Shown here: one piece after another, positions 35,693-44,363 of the stretch
Numbering within the stretch: position 1 is the first letter of the stretch
Layout of the letters: each line of letters begins with the position of its first letter
Source: an uncultured Veillonellaceae bacterium
Lineage (GTDB): Bacteria; Bacillota; Negativicutes; Selenomonadales; Selenomonadaceae
Length of the DNA stretch: 64,000 nt
Direction of reading: 5' to 3'
Assembly (NCBI GenBank): GCA_902785705.1
Contig: CACZZN010000001.1
Span: 1-64,000, forward strand
Position numbers and translations under genes: made by a program
The notes under the pieces: generated by a model
What the model was told of the DNA's origin: nothing
Database searches by the model: none
What the model saw: the letters and a program-made list of their open reading frames with translations, nothing else

Positions 35693-36118
35693 ATGAGCGC
35701 AAAACAGATTTCCGTATTTTTGGAGAACAAGCCCGGCACATTGAAAAAACTGACTTCCGTACTGGCATCCCACAGTGTGAACATCCGCGCCCTCTCCCTT
35801 GCCGATACCAAGGATTTCGGCATCGTGCGGATGCTGGTCGACGATGTCTTCGACGCAACGAATGTCCTGAAGGAAGCCGACTTCATCGCCGCCCTCACCT
35901 CCGTCTTGGTCTTTGAGATCTCAGACGAGACGGGGGGACTTGACAATCTGCTGCAGTCCTTCTCCGATGCCAAGATCAATATTGAATACATGTATGCCTT
36001 TGCAGGCAAGCAGGGCGCCTATATGATCTTCCGCGTCGCAGACACAAAAAAAGCGGAAGCCGCCCTCCAGGGAAAGGGCCTGCATCCCCTTTCCCAAGAG
36101 GACATCGCTTCCGTCTGA
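35693..36118 (+). CDS. Tandem ACT-domain protein
   Basis: A 141-residue protein made of two ACT repeats: QISVFLENKPGTLKKLTSVL at the start and a second unit from about residue 70. ACT domains bind amino acids. It lies 16 bases after paaK in the iorAB operon, so it may sense an aromatic amino acid or product; this is inference. AGGAGG precedes the ATG. Similar ACT genes often follow paaK. Confidence 0.9.
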   Translation: MSAKQISVFLENKPGTLKKLTSVLASHSVNIRALSLADTKDFGIVRMLVDDVFDATNVLKEADFIAALTSVLVFEISDETGGLDNLLQSFSDAKINIEYMYAFAGKQGAYMIFRVADTKKAEAALQGKGLHPLSQEDIASV

Positions 36119-36137
36119 TTCCTTTATGACAGCTGCT

Positions 36138-36254
36138 TAGGGCGTGTTGATTAATTCCATCCGCCCATCTTCACGGATCTTGACTGTCCTTGCGTCGTTG
36201 ACAAATCCTCGACATAGCACCGCTATGACTGCGGTTTTTAATCAACACGCCCTA
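36138..36254. repeat. Dispersed palindromic element, copy B1
   Basis: Perfect 17-bp terminal inverted repeats: TAGGGCGTGTTGATTAA at 36138 and its complement ending at 36254. The core is CATAGC-ACC-GCTATG (36213-36227). Both edges carry TA, as with Tc1/mariner-type MITEs. The right edge supplies the stop codon of the next gene. Copy B2 lies 2.3 kb to the right in the same orientation. Confidence 0.85.
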
Positions 36255-36725
36255 GAGATAATGCTTTTCAAAAATAGCGGCTGCCGCTGCACATAAATCC
36301 GCGCAGGGGCGCTTGGCATAATACGCGTTGGTGCGTTTCGAGGGCGTCGGCTCGTCATGTTTCTGCGATAAGCCCAACAACTCTCTGCAAACGATGGAAC
36401 CGTTGTATTCCTGAAATTCAAGCGCCAGTGACTGAACTTTGTGATACAACGCCTTTTTCTTCTCGTCATCGGGAATGTCATACCCGTCGGTCAACCCGAT
36501 CAGCAGGCACAAAGCCGAAACGGTGCCGCACACTTCGCGCAGCCGGCTGATACCTCCGCCCATCGGCGATGCCATACGCAAAACGGTTTTAGGATCCAGT
36601 CCTTTTCCCTCAATATAATCTTCAAAAGCCAGCAGCACCGATTGCGTGCAATTATAGCCGGACGTAAAATGCTCCTTCGCCTTTTGTCCGCGAACCGATC
36701 GCTCAATTTCTTCTTTTGTAATCAT
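36252..36725 (-). CDS. C_GCAxxG_C_C family redox protein
   Basis: A 157-residue Cys-rich protein: HFTSGYNCTQSVLLAFEDY near the start, PMGGGISRLREVCGTVSAL in the middle and a later IVCRELLG. This is the C_GCAxxG_C_C pattern, thought to bind a metal or act in redox; no reaction is proven. GGAGG lies eight bases before the ATG. Its TAG stop is formed by the first bases of repeat B1. It follows the adenylation gene by 58 bases, so they may be expressed together. Confidence 0.85.
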   Translation of the reverse strand: MITKEEIERSVRGQKAKEHFTSGYNCTQSVLLAFEDYIEGKGLDPKTVLRMASPMGGGISRLREVCGTVSALCLLIGLTDGYDIPDDEKKKALYHKVQSLALEFQEYNGSIVCRELLGLSQKHDEPTPSKRTNAYYAKRPCADLCAAAAAIFEKHYL

Positions 36726-36783
36726 CAGCTTTTCCTCCCTTCAGCGCCGCCAAGTTTACCGTTTCCCCATTGTTCCATGAGGT

Positions 36784-38424
36784 TCATATATCTGTAAGAA
36801 TTCCATAATCCGATCCGAACCTGACGATAGAATGAGCTTTTTGCTTTGAAATGCCGCGTTCATATGCCTTTCGCATTTGAATAAATTCTCGCCATATTTG
36901 TCCAAAAGTAGCATTCTTAAAAAGTTTTACTTCCTTGCCACACCCCATATCGTATACTTCATAATTCTCACACTTTGATGTGAGTGTCAAAACAGGGGCA
37001 GCGTCATTCTTGAACTGATCCCAATTTCCTTCAGGCGGAAAAATCTTCTGCTTATCAATTTTTCCTGATGGCAATATCGGAAATTCATTCAGTCGAATGT
37101 AATTATTGGGAATCATATACTCAGGCAATAGTTTAAATATTTTCTCATGCAGTATGACAGGATCTAATTCGATGTCATCGGTAAAAAATACTGTAATAGA
37201 GGACATCTCTTTGTATGCAAATCCTCTTACTATCATATGCTCCAAACCGCTTGCTGACTTTACGGCACTTTCCACCTCGGCAGGCTCTATACGATATCCG
37301 TTCACCTTGAACATTTCGTCAATCCTGCCTACCACGATAAGATTTCCATCCTTGTCCTTCTTACCCGCATCTTTTGTGTGAAATATTCTATCCTCAGGCG
37401 GCAATGTTTTTTGGTGGATATATCCTCTTACAAAAGGAGTTTTGAAACAAACTTCCCCAATATCTCCCTGTAAAATTTCATTTTCATCTTCATCGACAAG
37501 ACTTACGACAACATCACTGTGTGATATTCCCACAGGTACAGGTGTCATAGGTTTTTTTATTTCGTACCCACCTAACCAGCAGCCGGATTCTGTGGAAGCG
37601 TAGCAATTATAGCATTTTACGCCGGGAATATAGAGTCCGTCTGCAGGTTCAGATGCAAGAACACACATACGCCATGGTTGTTTAAAAGGCAGATGCTTGC
37701 GTAAAAGGGTGGGAGTCAAATATCCACAATTCACCTCAGCTCTTTCAAGATAATCTGAGAAAGCCCCTTCGTCATTTCTGCACTTATACGGCATCATTGC
37801 AACAGCACATCCAAATGCACAGGTAAACGAAAAACATATGGGGGTAGCAACAAAGTGTATGGGACTTGTATTTAAGTATGTATCGGTATTTTCCAGGATA
37901 GGTTTTCCATAAAAAATGACACTTTTCCAGGCATTATCCAGAGAGCCATACTCGTGCAACACCCCTTTAGGATGCCCTGTTGTACCCGATGTATACGCTA
38001 TGTACAACAGATTGTGCAAGTTAATTGACTCATACCCGTCCAAAGGCTCTAACGCAAGTATTCCTTTCATGCGCTCTTCATCTACATATAGACTGCACCC
38101 TGAATCTTCCCGAATGAAAGCCGTACGTTCGGCATCCGCACCTGTTTCTGCCATAACGAAAGCTGCTCCTGCGCGCATTGTTCCGGTCATACAGGCATAT
38201 AGTTCAATCCCTCTTGGCAGGTGATACATAACGACATCTTCTGCCCCTATGCCTTGAGATTTCAAATACGCATATATCTTCCCCGAAAGCTCCCACAGTT
38301 CTTTAAAAGTTGCGCTTATCCCCGGCTCAAAGACAACCGCCCGACGATCCGGTGTTTTTATGACCCAGCTTTCCAATAACTGCAGCGCTGTTGCATGTTT
38401 GTTTTTCCAGTGTATATCATCCAT
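36784..38424 (-). CDS. Stand-alone adenylation enzyme, low GC
   Basis: A 546-residue AMP-binding protein. P-loop AYTSGTTGHPKG at 143-154, the acceptor region YASTESGCW, GRIDEMFKVNGYRIEP (A8) and LPSGKIDK (A10) give a complete NRPS/acyl-CoA-ligase-type catalytic core. There is no carrier or condensation domain. About 70 residues beyond A10 are unusual. The gene is much more AT-rich than its neighbours (21 G+C in the 60 bases from 37141), pointing to transfer. Start ATG 38424 has AAGGAG about eleven bases ahead. Substrate unknown. Confidence 0.85.
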   Translation of the reverse strand: MDDIHWKNKHATALQLLESWVIKTPDRRAVVFEPGISATFKELWELSGKIYAYLKSQGIGAEDVVMYHLPRGIELYACMTGTMRAGAAFVMAETGADAERTAFIREDSGCSLYVDEERMKGILALEPLDGYESINLHNLLYIAYTSGTTGHPKGVLHEYGSLDNAWKSVIFYGKPILENTDTYLNTSPIHFVATPICFSFTCAFGCAVAMMPYKCRNDEGAFSDYLERAEVNCGYLTPTLLRKHLPFKQPWRMCVLASEPADGLYIPGVKCYNCYASTESGCWLGGYEIKKPMTPVPVGISHSDVVVSLVDEDENEILQGDIGEVCFKTPFVRGYIHQKTLPPEDRIFHTKDAGKKDKDGNLIVVGRIDEMFKVNGYRIEPAEVESAVKSASGLEHMIVRGFAYKEMSSITVFFTDDIELDPVILHEKIFKLLPEYMIPNNYIRLNEFPILPSGKIDKQKIFPPEGNWDQFKNDAAPVLTLTSKCENYEVYDMGCGKEVKLFKNATFGQIWREFIQMRKAYERGISKQKAHSIVRFGSDYGILTDI

Positions 38425-38572
38425 GATTTGCCTTACTCCTTGAAATTCACCAATATTTCTCCGAAACTACGTACCTTCCCCACGCGCAACACTCTCCTTC
38501 CTATTTAATTTTTCTACTATTCTACCATAATTCTCTCCACTCCTGCTTTAGAAAATAAAAATTTCCCAAGAT

Positions 38573-38705
38573 TAGGGCGTGTTGATTAATTCACTCAGCC
38601 CATCTTCGCGGGTCTTGACTGCCCCTGCTGCGTTGACAAATCCTCAGCATAGCACCACTATGCCTGCGCAAATCTGGACTAAGCTCATTTAATCAACACG
38701 CCCTA
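38573..38705. repeat. Dispersed palindromic element, copy B2
   Basis: The same perfect 17-bp terminal repeats as B1 (TAGGGCGTGTTGATTAA and complement) and a similar interior in the same direction, with the core GCATAG-CACCA-CTATGC (38647-38663). TA at both edges. It fills much of the 369-base gap between the divergent adenylation and PhlG-like genes; nothing else certain is in that gap. Confidence 0.85.
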
Positions 38706-38793
38706 CACCTCCAAGAAAAAATCCATGCCTTGCAGGAGTGCGGGGCATGGGTGAAGAAGTCTATATAAAATGTGTATTGGAGAGGAATATGAG

Positions 38794-39594
38794 ATGGATT
38801 TATTTTCCGGCAAAAAGGTCGGTGTCAGCCAAGAAGAGCGTCGCCTGCCGTATTTCAAGTATTACGAACAGGATATGGCATCTATCCCGGATGAAAAAAT
38901 CCGGCTGATGGCTGCGCCGCAATCATCGCCGTGTGTTCCCTTCGAGGAGCGTGATCTTTTCCTTCAGGGCAAAGACACGGAATACTGTCAAACCGGCTAT
39001 GGTACTGCTCCCAATGGTACCGGCTTTGTCTGCAATGAGACATATATGCCCGGTGTCAGCGGGGAAATGCTTGACTGGTGGTTTCCGTGGCACAGTGTAG
39101 GCTCGGACTTGCGGTATAAAATATGGGACAGAGAAGACCATTATTTCGCAAGAGCCGACCGCACCGACTACGTCTGTAATCCGGATGTACCGGTCCATCA
39201 GAAGACTTGGGGCGTCAATCACTACATACTGGAGGATGTGGGAAACGGCCCGGATTTCCTCAAACTGTGTTTTCTCAGCCCGGAGTCGTATGGATATGAC
39301 ACTTCGCTCATTGGCACCGATAAATGCGAATCCCTCGTGTGTGCCGTTGGAGCGGGAAATTGTGCGGCAGCCATGACGCACAAATGGTATGCTTACAGGG
39401 ACGGCGTCATGTTCTGCTCCCGTTTCTGGATTGGCTATGCTCTGTCAGACGGAAAGATTATCTGCGGATTGCCCGAAGGTGCAGCAGTTCCGACAGAAGT
39501 ATCCAAGGGGTTGTTTGCGCACAACATCAAGGAGTTTTCCAACCTCGCGGCAATCCTGCCGAAAGTCTACGAAGAGAACAAAGATAATTTCTGA
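38794..39594 (+). CDS. DAPG/phloretin hydrolase-like protein (PhlG family)
   Basis: A 266-residue protein with the PhlG pattern: NETYMPGVSGEMLDWWFPWH at 81-100, then DHYFARAD near 115 and HNIKEFSNLAAILP near the C-terminus, giving His and Glu residues suited to the Zn2+ site. Known members cleave a C-C bond next to an aromatic ring (diacetylphloroglucinol, phloretin). The true substrate is unknown; plant flavonoids would fit a gut or rumen bacterium. ATG 38794, with GGAGAGG upstream, is preferred over ATG 38770. Confidence 0.82.
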   Translation: MDLFSGKKVGVSQEERRLPYFKYYEQDMASIPDEKIRLMAAPQSSPCVPFEERDLFLQGKDTEYCQTGYGTAPNGTGFVCNETYMPGVSGEMLDWWFPWHSVGSDLRYKIWDREDHYFARADRTDYVCNPDVPVHQKTWGVNHYILEDVGNGPDFLKLCFLSPESYGYDTSLIGTDKCESLVCAVGAGNCAAAMTHKWYAYRDGVMFCSRFWIGYALSDGKIICGLPEGAAVPTEVSKGLFAHNIKEFSNLAAILPKVYEENKDNF

Positions 39595-39647
39595 GTATTG
39601 CATTTGTTTCACTTTTGCGTTACAATACCCTCAAAGGAGGGATTGTC

Positions 39648-39941
39648 ATGCCCAAAACAGCCAACATCAATCTTCGTATCGAGCCGGACATCAAAGCCCA
39701 GGCCGATGCCGTCTTCTCCAGCCTCGGCATCTCGGTCACCGATGCCATCAATGTCTTTCTCCATGCATCCATTATGGAGGGCGGTTTCCCGTTCCAGCCC
39801 AAGCAGCCACGATATAATCGTGAAACTGTGATGGCCATGCAGGAAGCACGAGACATCATGGCCGGAAAGGTTGAGGCAAAACGCTACCGTTCTTTGAGTG
39901 ACCTTTTAGCGGACATAGATGCGAAGGATGCCCATGCTTGA
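39648..39941 (+). CDS. RelB/DinJ-type antitoxin
   Basis: A 97-residue antitoxin. The N-terminal ribbon-helix-helix (NINLRIEPDIKAQADAVFSS, GISVTDAINVFL) is the DinJ/RelB DNA-binding part, and the C-terminal tail would wrap the toxin. AAAGGAGG lies ahead of ATG 39648. It overlaps the toxin gene, so the two are coupled and the complex probably represses its own promoter. Lies next to the repeat-bounded patch. Confidence 0.92.
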   Translation: MPKTANINLRIEPDIKAQADAVFSSLGISVTDAINVFLHASIMEGGFPFQPKQPRYNRETVMAMQEARDIMAGKVEAKRYRSLSDLLADIDAKDAHA

Positions 39942-40206
39942 CTTAGTGACCACTACACAGTTCCGAAAGGACTTAAAACGCATCCGCAAGCGGGGCTATG
40001 ATTTGTCTAAACTGGATGATGTCCTGCAGAGACTTCTGGCTGAAGAGCCTCTCGAAGAAAAACATCGCGACCATGATTTAATCGGAGACTACAAAGGATT
40101 CCGTGAGTGCCATATTGAACCAGACTGGCTATTGGTTTATGCGGTAGACAATGGAAAGCTCATTCTTACTGCTTCTCGCACGGGTACACATTCCGATTTG
40201 TTTTGA
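39934..40206 (+). CDS. YafQ-type mRNA interferase toxin
   Basis: A 90-residue RelE/YafQ-superfamily toxin. The catalytic region is HRDHDLIGDYKGFRECHIEP, followed by WLLVYAV and a terminal GTHSDLF; these give the His/Asp residues that cut mRNA on the ribosome. ATG 39934 overlaps the last codons of the antitoxin gene and has AAGGAT ahead of it. All key residues appear intact, so an active pair is expected. Confidence 0.92.
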   Translation: MLDLVTTTQFRKDLKRIRKRGYDLSKLDDVLQRLLAEEPLEEKHRDHDLIGDYKGFRECHIEPDWLLVYAVDNGKLILTASRTGTHSDLF

Positions 40207-40230
40207 CGGCTTTCATCAGCCGTCTTTTTT
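40205..40230 (+). terminator. Intrinsic terminator of the toxin-antitoxin pair
   Basis: GACGGCT/AGCCGTC stem (40205-40211 with 40218-40224), then six T. The stem starts in the yafQ stop. Confidence 0.85.
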
Positions 40231-40276
40231 CTTGCACCGATGGATTTTCTCATGGCAACTCGCACTTGGGACAACC

Positions 40277-40333
40277 TTACACGAAATCTAAGCTCATCTG
40301 CGTCCTACGGACTTGATTCGCTAAGATTTCATA
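40277..40333. repeat. Palindromic repeat E, copy E2
   Basis: ACGAAATCTAAGCTC and TCGCTAAGATTTCATAG arms. On the minus strand it begins a few bases after the T run of the rplL terminator. Confidence 0.7.
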
Positions 40334-40335
40334 GC

Positions 40336-40368
40336 AAAAAAAACCACTGTCCGGAATCCGGACAGTGG
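40336..40368 (-). terminator. Terminator of the ribosomal protein operon
   Basis: A perfect 11-bp CCACTGTCCGG/CCGGACAGTGG stem with a 3-base loop (40344-40368), followed on the minus strand by eight T. Confidence 0.92.
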
Positions 40369-40385
40369 ACGAAAGAAACGGTGAA

Positions 40386-40760
40386 TTACTTCATCTCGAC
40401 CGTAGCGCCAGCCTCTTCGAGCTTCGCCTTCAGAGCCTCTGCATCAGCCTTTGCGATGTTCTCCTTGACCGGAGCCGGAGCGCCGTCAACGAGCGCCTTA
40501 GCTTCCTTCAGGCCAAGGCCCGTAGCCTCGCGGACAACCTTGATGACGTTGATCTTCTTATCGCCTGCGGATGCGAGCACAACGGTGAACTCGCTCTTCT
40601 CCTCAGCAGCAGCACCGCCGGCAGCAGCACCGCCGGCAGCAGCAACAGCAACCGGAGCAGCAGCGGATACACCGAACTTCTCTTCCATAGCCTTAACGAG
40701 CTCAGACAGTTCGAGGACAGTCATGCCCTCAATGACTTCCATGATTTCTTCTTTTGTCAT
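40386..40760 (-). CDS. rplL: 50S ribosomal protein L7/L12
   Basis: A 124-residue stalk protein. The helical N-terminal dimer domain ([20 protein letters not shown]), an Ala/Gly-rich hinge (about 38-55) and the C-terminal factor-binding domain ([20 protein letters not shown]) are all clear. It binds L10 and recruits translation GTPases. ATG 40760 has GGAGG eight bases ahead. Last gene of the L10-leader operon, before a strong terminator. Confidence 0.97.
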   Translation of the reverse strand: MTKEEIMEVIEGMTVLELSELVKAMEEKFGVSAAAPVAVAAAGGAAAGGAAAEEKSEFTVVLASAGDKKINVIKVVREATGLGLKEAKALVDGAPAPVKENIAKADAEALKAKLEEAGATVEMK

Positions 40761-40811
40761 TTGATATTCCTCCATTACATTGAAACAATTTTTCTCTTTA
40801 CATCTCTATGA

Positions 40812-41351
40812 TTATGCGGATTCCTTCTGGACGCGGATTGCGTCAAGCACATAGACCGCATTGCGGATAACGCCCTGCAGGACGTTGACCGTGTTGGAAA
40901 TAGGAGCATTCATGCTGCCCAGCAGCTTCGCGATAAGCTCCTCGCGGGACGGCAGGGATGCCAAGGCCTTGACCTCAGATGCATCGATGACCTTGCCTTC
41001 CACCAAGCCGACCTTCACCGTCAAGATGCCGGCATCTTCCAGCTTGTTCTTCTTGATATAGTCGCAGATGACCTTTGCAGGCGCCACTGCGTCCTCAGCC
41101 GAGAAGGCCAGTGCTGTCGTGCCCTCCAGATGCTCATCAATGCCCTCGAGGCCCGCCTCTTTCGCAGCGATGCGCGTCATTGTGTTTTTCACCACGCGAT
41201 AGGTCACGCCGGCAGCGCGGAGCTCACGACGAAGCTCTGTGTCCTGTGCGACCGTCAGCCCCCTGTAGCTCGTGAAAACCGCTCCCTTTGCAGATGTCAT
41301 CTGCTCCTTGAGCTCGGCTACGACTGCCTGTTTCTTTGGTGTCACACCCAT
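40812..41351 (-). CDS. rplJ: 50S ribosomal protein L10
   Basis: A 179-residue stalk-base protein. Family segments: GVTPKKQAVVAELKEQ at the start, VFTSYRGLTVAQDTELR and VVKNTM. The C-terminal helix binds L7/L12 dimers. ATG 41351 is preceded by GGAGG. It is first after the L10 leader; L10 with L7/L12 is known to bind such leaders and repress its own synthesis. Confidence 0.97.
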   Translation of the reverse strand: MGVTPKKQAVVAELKEQMTSAKGAVFTSYRGLTVAQDTELRRELRAAGVTYRVVKNTMTRIAAKEAGLEGIDEHLEGTTALAFSAEDAVAPAKVICDYIKKNKLEDAGILTVKVGLVEGKVIDASEVKALASLPSREELIAKLLGSMNAPISNTVNVLQGVIRNAVYVLDAIRVQKESA

Positions 41352-41395
41352 GTCTACACCTCCTCTCACATAGGGGAACCCCCTATATCGTCATT

Positions 41396-41548
41396 GTCAA
41401 AAAACCTCCGGCTGCGTGCACCGGAGGTCAAAAGGACTCCGGCCTCGGCAGGCGGCAATGCCGTTAGATGATTTCTCAAACCTGCTGTCTACAGCCTTTT
41501 CGGAAGCGAACTTCCTTGCTTTATGAGGTTGTTCTGGACCGGAGTCCG
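41396..41548 (-). ncRNA. Ribosomal L10 leader with attenuator
   Basis: The gap between rplA and rplJ carries an L10-leader-like RNA: a conserved CCTGCCGAGG block (complement at about 41443-41453), a closing stem formed by GGACTCCGG (41434-41442) and its partner near 41536-41547, then a CCTCCGG/CCGGAGG terminator hairpin (41405-41427) followed by seven U. Autoregulation by L10-L12 is the known mechanism. Confidence 0.8.
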
Positions 41549-41555
41549 GAATTTC

Positions 41556-42239
41556 TTAGTCGAGAGCAATGGGCACGCCCGGGCCCATCGTAGCGCTCAC
41601 CGTGATGGAGCGGATGTACTGCCCCTTGGCCGCTGCCGGCTTGACCCGGTTCAGCGTATCGATCAAGGTACGATAGTTCTGCTGGAGCTTCTCGGCATCA
41701 AAGGATGCCTTGCCGATCGGACAGTGGATGTTTCCTGCCTTGTCCGTACGATACTCGACCTTGCCGGCCTTGATCTCGGAAATAGCCTTGCCGAGATCCA
41801 TCGTGACCGTTCCCAGCTTCGGGTTCGGCATGAGTCCGCGAGGACCGAGCACCTTACCCAGACGACCTACGGTACCCATCATGTCCGGAGTAGCGACAGC
41901 CACATCAAATTCCAGCCAGCCACCCTGGATCTTGGTAACGATTTCATCGGAGCCGACGAAGTCTGCACCTGCATCCTCCGCCTCCTTCACCTTCTCGCCC
42001 TTTGCGAAAACGAGAACGCGCTTGCTTTTGCCGGTGCCGTTCGGAAGAACGACCGCACCGCGCACCTGCTGATCCGCATACTTCGGATCTACGCCGAGAC
42101 GCACATGCAGCTCAATGGTCTCATCGAATTTTGCCGTTGCCGTCTTCTTGACGAGCTCCATCGCTTCAGCCACCGGATACAGCTTGCCAGCCTCCATCAG
42201 CTTGCAAGCATCCTGATACTTCTTGCCTGCTTTTGCCAT
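41556..42239 (-). CDS. rplA: 50S ribosomal protein L1
   Basis: A 227-residue protein with standard L1 segments ([36 protein letters not shown]). It binds 23S rRNA at the E-site stalk and is often a repressor of its own operon. Ribosome site GAGGAG precedes the ATG. It lies after rplK and before the L10 leader. Confidence 0.97.
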   Translation of the reverse strand: MAKAGKKYQDACKLMEAGKLYPVAEAMELVKKTATAKFDETIELHVRLGVDPKYADQQVRGAVVLPNGTGKSKRVLVFAKGEKVKEAEDAGADFVGSDEIVTKIQGGWLEFDVAVATPDMMGTVGRLGKVLGPRGLMPNPKLGTVTMDLGKAISEIKAGKVEYRTDKAGNIHCPIGKASFDAEKLQQNYRTLIDTLNRVKPAAAKGQYIRSITVSATMGPGVPIALD

Positions 42240-42298
42240 ATACTTTCTCCTCTCGTGGTCATAACAGCAGTCTTGCCTCCCACACGGGACGAACCGAA

Positions 42299-42724
42299 TC
42301 AGTCTACGATCTCGATTCCCATGCTGCGTGCCGTACCCTCGATCATACGAGTTGCAGCTTCAATGTCCGCAGCGTTCAGGTCCTTCATCTTGGTCTCGGC
42401 AATCTCGCGAGCCTTCGCACGCGGCAGCTTTGCGACCTTGTTCTTGTTCGGCTCACCGGAAGCCTTCTCGATGCCCGCAGCCTTCTTCAGCAGCACAGCA
42501 GCCGGAGGAGTCTTCGTGATGAACGTAAAGGATCTATCCTCAAAAACTGTAATCTCGACCGGAATGATAAGACCGGCCTGCTTCGCGGTCCTCTCATTGA
42601 AATCCTTGACAAATGCCATGATGTTGACACCTGCCTGGCCCAGCGCCGGACCAACCGGAGGAGCCGGAGTCGCCTTTCCGGCGGGAACTTGCAGTTTTAC
42701 AAGTTTTGCAACCTTCTTTGCCAT
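42299..42724 (-). CDS. rplK: 50S ribosomal protein L11
   Basis: A 141-residue protein: [20 protein letters not shown] is diagnostic. It forms the GTPase-associated centre and is needed for stringent response. ATG 42724, with GGGGGTGG ahead, is chosen over the upstream in-frame start. Confidence 0.97.
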   Translation of the reverse strand: MAKKVAKLVKLQVPAGKATPAPPVGPALGQAGVNIMAFVKDFNERTAKQAGLIIPVEITVFEDRSFTFITKTPPAAVLLKKAAGIEKASGEPNKNKVAKLPRAKAREIAETKMKDLNAADIEAATRMIEGTARSMGIEIVD

Positions 42725-42753
42725 ATTTTCCACCCCCTTTCGGTGCGAAATGA

Positions 42754-43314
42754 CTAAATCCTCTCTACCTGATCGGATTCCAAATCAATCTGCTTTCCCT
42801 CGACCTGAACCTTCAAGCGGGTTTTTTCCGGACTGATTTCCTTCACTACCGCAGTATAGTCTGCAAACGGTCCCTCCGTGATGCGGACAGATTCCCCGAT
42901 TTCCACATCCAGCTCGGCCTGTTTCCGCGTCTCGCCCATGGAACCCAGAATCCGCTTCGCCTCCGCATCCGTCAGGGGAATGGGATCCTTTTCCGAACCG
43001 ACAAAGCCCGTGACGCCCTGCGTATTGCGCACGACATACCAGGAATAGTTGTTGACGATCATCTCCACCAGCACATAGCCGGGGAAAACCTTCCGCTGAA
43101 CAACCTTCTTGCGGCCATCCTTCTCCTCGGTCTCGTCCTCCACGGGCACCACGATATTGAAGATCACATCGCTGAGTCCTTGGGACGCGACCTTGCGTTC
43201 CAGATTTGCCTTGACCTTGTTCTCATAACCCGAATATGTGTGGATCACATACCAAGCTCTGAGGGAATCCTTATCATTCTGCTCCATCATTGATTCCTTC
43301 TGTGATTCCATCAT
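42754..43314 (-). CDS. nusG: Transcription antitermination factor NusG
   Basis: A 186-residue protein with the NGN domain ([31 protein letters not shown]) and a C-terminal KOW domain ([20 protein letters not shown]). It binds RNA polymerase and couples it to ribosomes or Rho. AAGGA precedes the ATG. The N-terminus has a short Met/Glu/Gln-rich tail. Ten bases separate it from secE. Confidence 0.96.
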   Translation of the reverse strand: MMESQKESMMEQNDKDSLRAWYVIHTYSGYENKVKANLERKVASQGLSDVIFNIVVPVEDETEEKDGRKKVVQRKVFPGYVLVEMIVNNYSWYVVRNTQGVTGFVGSEKDPIPLTDAEAKRILGSMGETRKQAELDVEIGESVRITEGPFADYTAVVKEISPEKTRLKVQVEGKQIDLESDQVERI

Positions 43315-43324
43315 TCACATTCCT

Positions 43325-43537
43325 TCACCTCAGGATGATGTGGAACAATCTTGCAAAGATCGTGTCACAAATCCAGATCAGCGCACAGACAATCACGACT
43401 GCCACGGCGACGACCCCCGTATAGGAAATCATCTCCTGCTTGGTGGACCAGGACACCTTCTTCATCTCGGCCTGAACTTCGCTCAAGAACTGCTTGGGAT
43501 TGAAGCCGCCCGATGCTTCGTTTCTTTGTTCCTCCAA
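43325..43537 (-). CDS. secE: Preprotein translocase subunit SecE
   Basis: A 70-residue protein with a single C-terminal membrane helix (about 42-60) and the SecE segment FLSEVQAEMKKVSWSTKQEM. It stabilises SecY in the inner-membrane export channel. The start is TTG 43537, with GGGGGATG about twelve bases ahead. Between rpmG and nusG as usual. Confidence 0.94.
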   Translation of the reverse strand: MEEQRNEASGGFNPKQFLSEVQAEMKKVSWSTKQEMISYTGVVAVAVVIVCALIWICDTIFARLFHIILR

Positions 43538-43607
43538 ATTCGTTCACATCCCCCGTGTGCCCGGAAATCGGAAATCCATTGCCATCCGGCAAGGGCTCCG
43601 AACCCCT

Positions 43608-43757
43608 TTACTTTGTTTCCTTATGAAGCGTATGCTTCTTGCAGAATTTGCAGTACTTATTGAATTCCAGCCGATCCGGATTGTTCTTCTTGTTCTTGTT
43701 GGTCTGATAATTACGGCTCTTGCATTCCGTGCAGGCCAGCGTAACCGCATTGCGCAT
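43608..43757 (-). CDS. rpmG: 50S ribosomal protein L33
   Basis: A 49-residue protein: [20 protein letters not shown], and a second CxxC pair in YCKFCKKHT. Two CxxC pairs make this the zinc-binding form. Ribosome site AGGGGTG stands eight bases ahead of the ATG. It is between the tRNA cluster and secE. Confidence 0.96.
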   Translation of the reverse strand: MRNAVTLACTECKSRNYQTNKNKKNNPDRLEFNKYCKFCKKHTLHKETK

Positions 43758-43926
43758 TTCTTTTGCACCCCTTTTGCCCTAGGCATAAAACTCTTCAAAA
43801 TGTCACTAGTATAATTTACCATACTTGCGAAGGGGTGTCAACAATCCTCCCAAGCCATTTTGAAAAATTATCCAGTGACGCATGACATAAATAAAACCCC
43901 TTTGCAGGGGCTTCCTTCATCAGGAA

Positions 43927-44003
43927 TGGTGGCGGCACAGAGACTTGAACTCCGGACACTGCGGGTATGAACCGCATGCTCTAGCCAGCTGAGCTATGCC
44001 GCC
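43927..44003 (-). tRNA. tRNA-Met (elongator, CAT)
   Basis: A 77-base cloverleaf: GGCGGCA/TGCCGCC acceptor, D-arm GCTC/GAGC, anticodon stem TGCGG/CCGCA with loop TTCATAC, T-loop TTCAAGT and encoded CCA. The body matches elongator Met rather than initiator tRNA. It should be a TmcAL substrate. Confidence 0.95.
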
Positions 44004-44011
44004 AAAATATA

Positions 44012-44087
44012 TGGAGCTGATGACCAGGATTGAACTGGTGACCTTATCCTTACCAAGGATACGCTCTGCCGACTGAGCTACATCAGC
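44012..44087 (-). tRNA. tRNA-Thr (GGT)
   Basis: A 76-base cloverleaf: GCTGATG/CATCAGC acceptor, anticodon stem TATCC/GGATA with loop TTGGTAA, T-loop TTCAATC, encoded CCA. Confidence 0.95.
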
Positions 44088-44097
44088 ATTCCTGCTT

Positions 44098-44173
<76 letters not shown>

Positions 44174-44200
44174 ATGGCATCATCGCACAGTGGCAGCATT

Positions 44201-44276
<76 letters not shown>

Positions 44277-44363
44277 ATGTTCCATTTTTTCTCAACCACC
44301 GGCTGACAAGTAAATATACTAGCACAGTCCGCATCTTTTGTAAAGAGATAAAATAAAAAAAAC

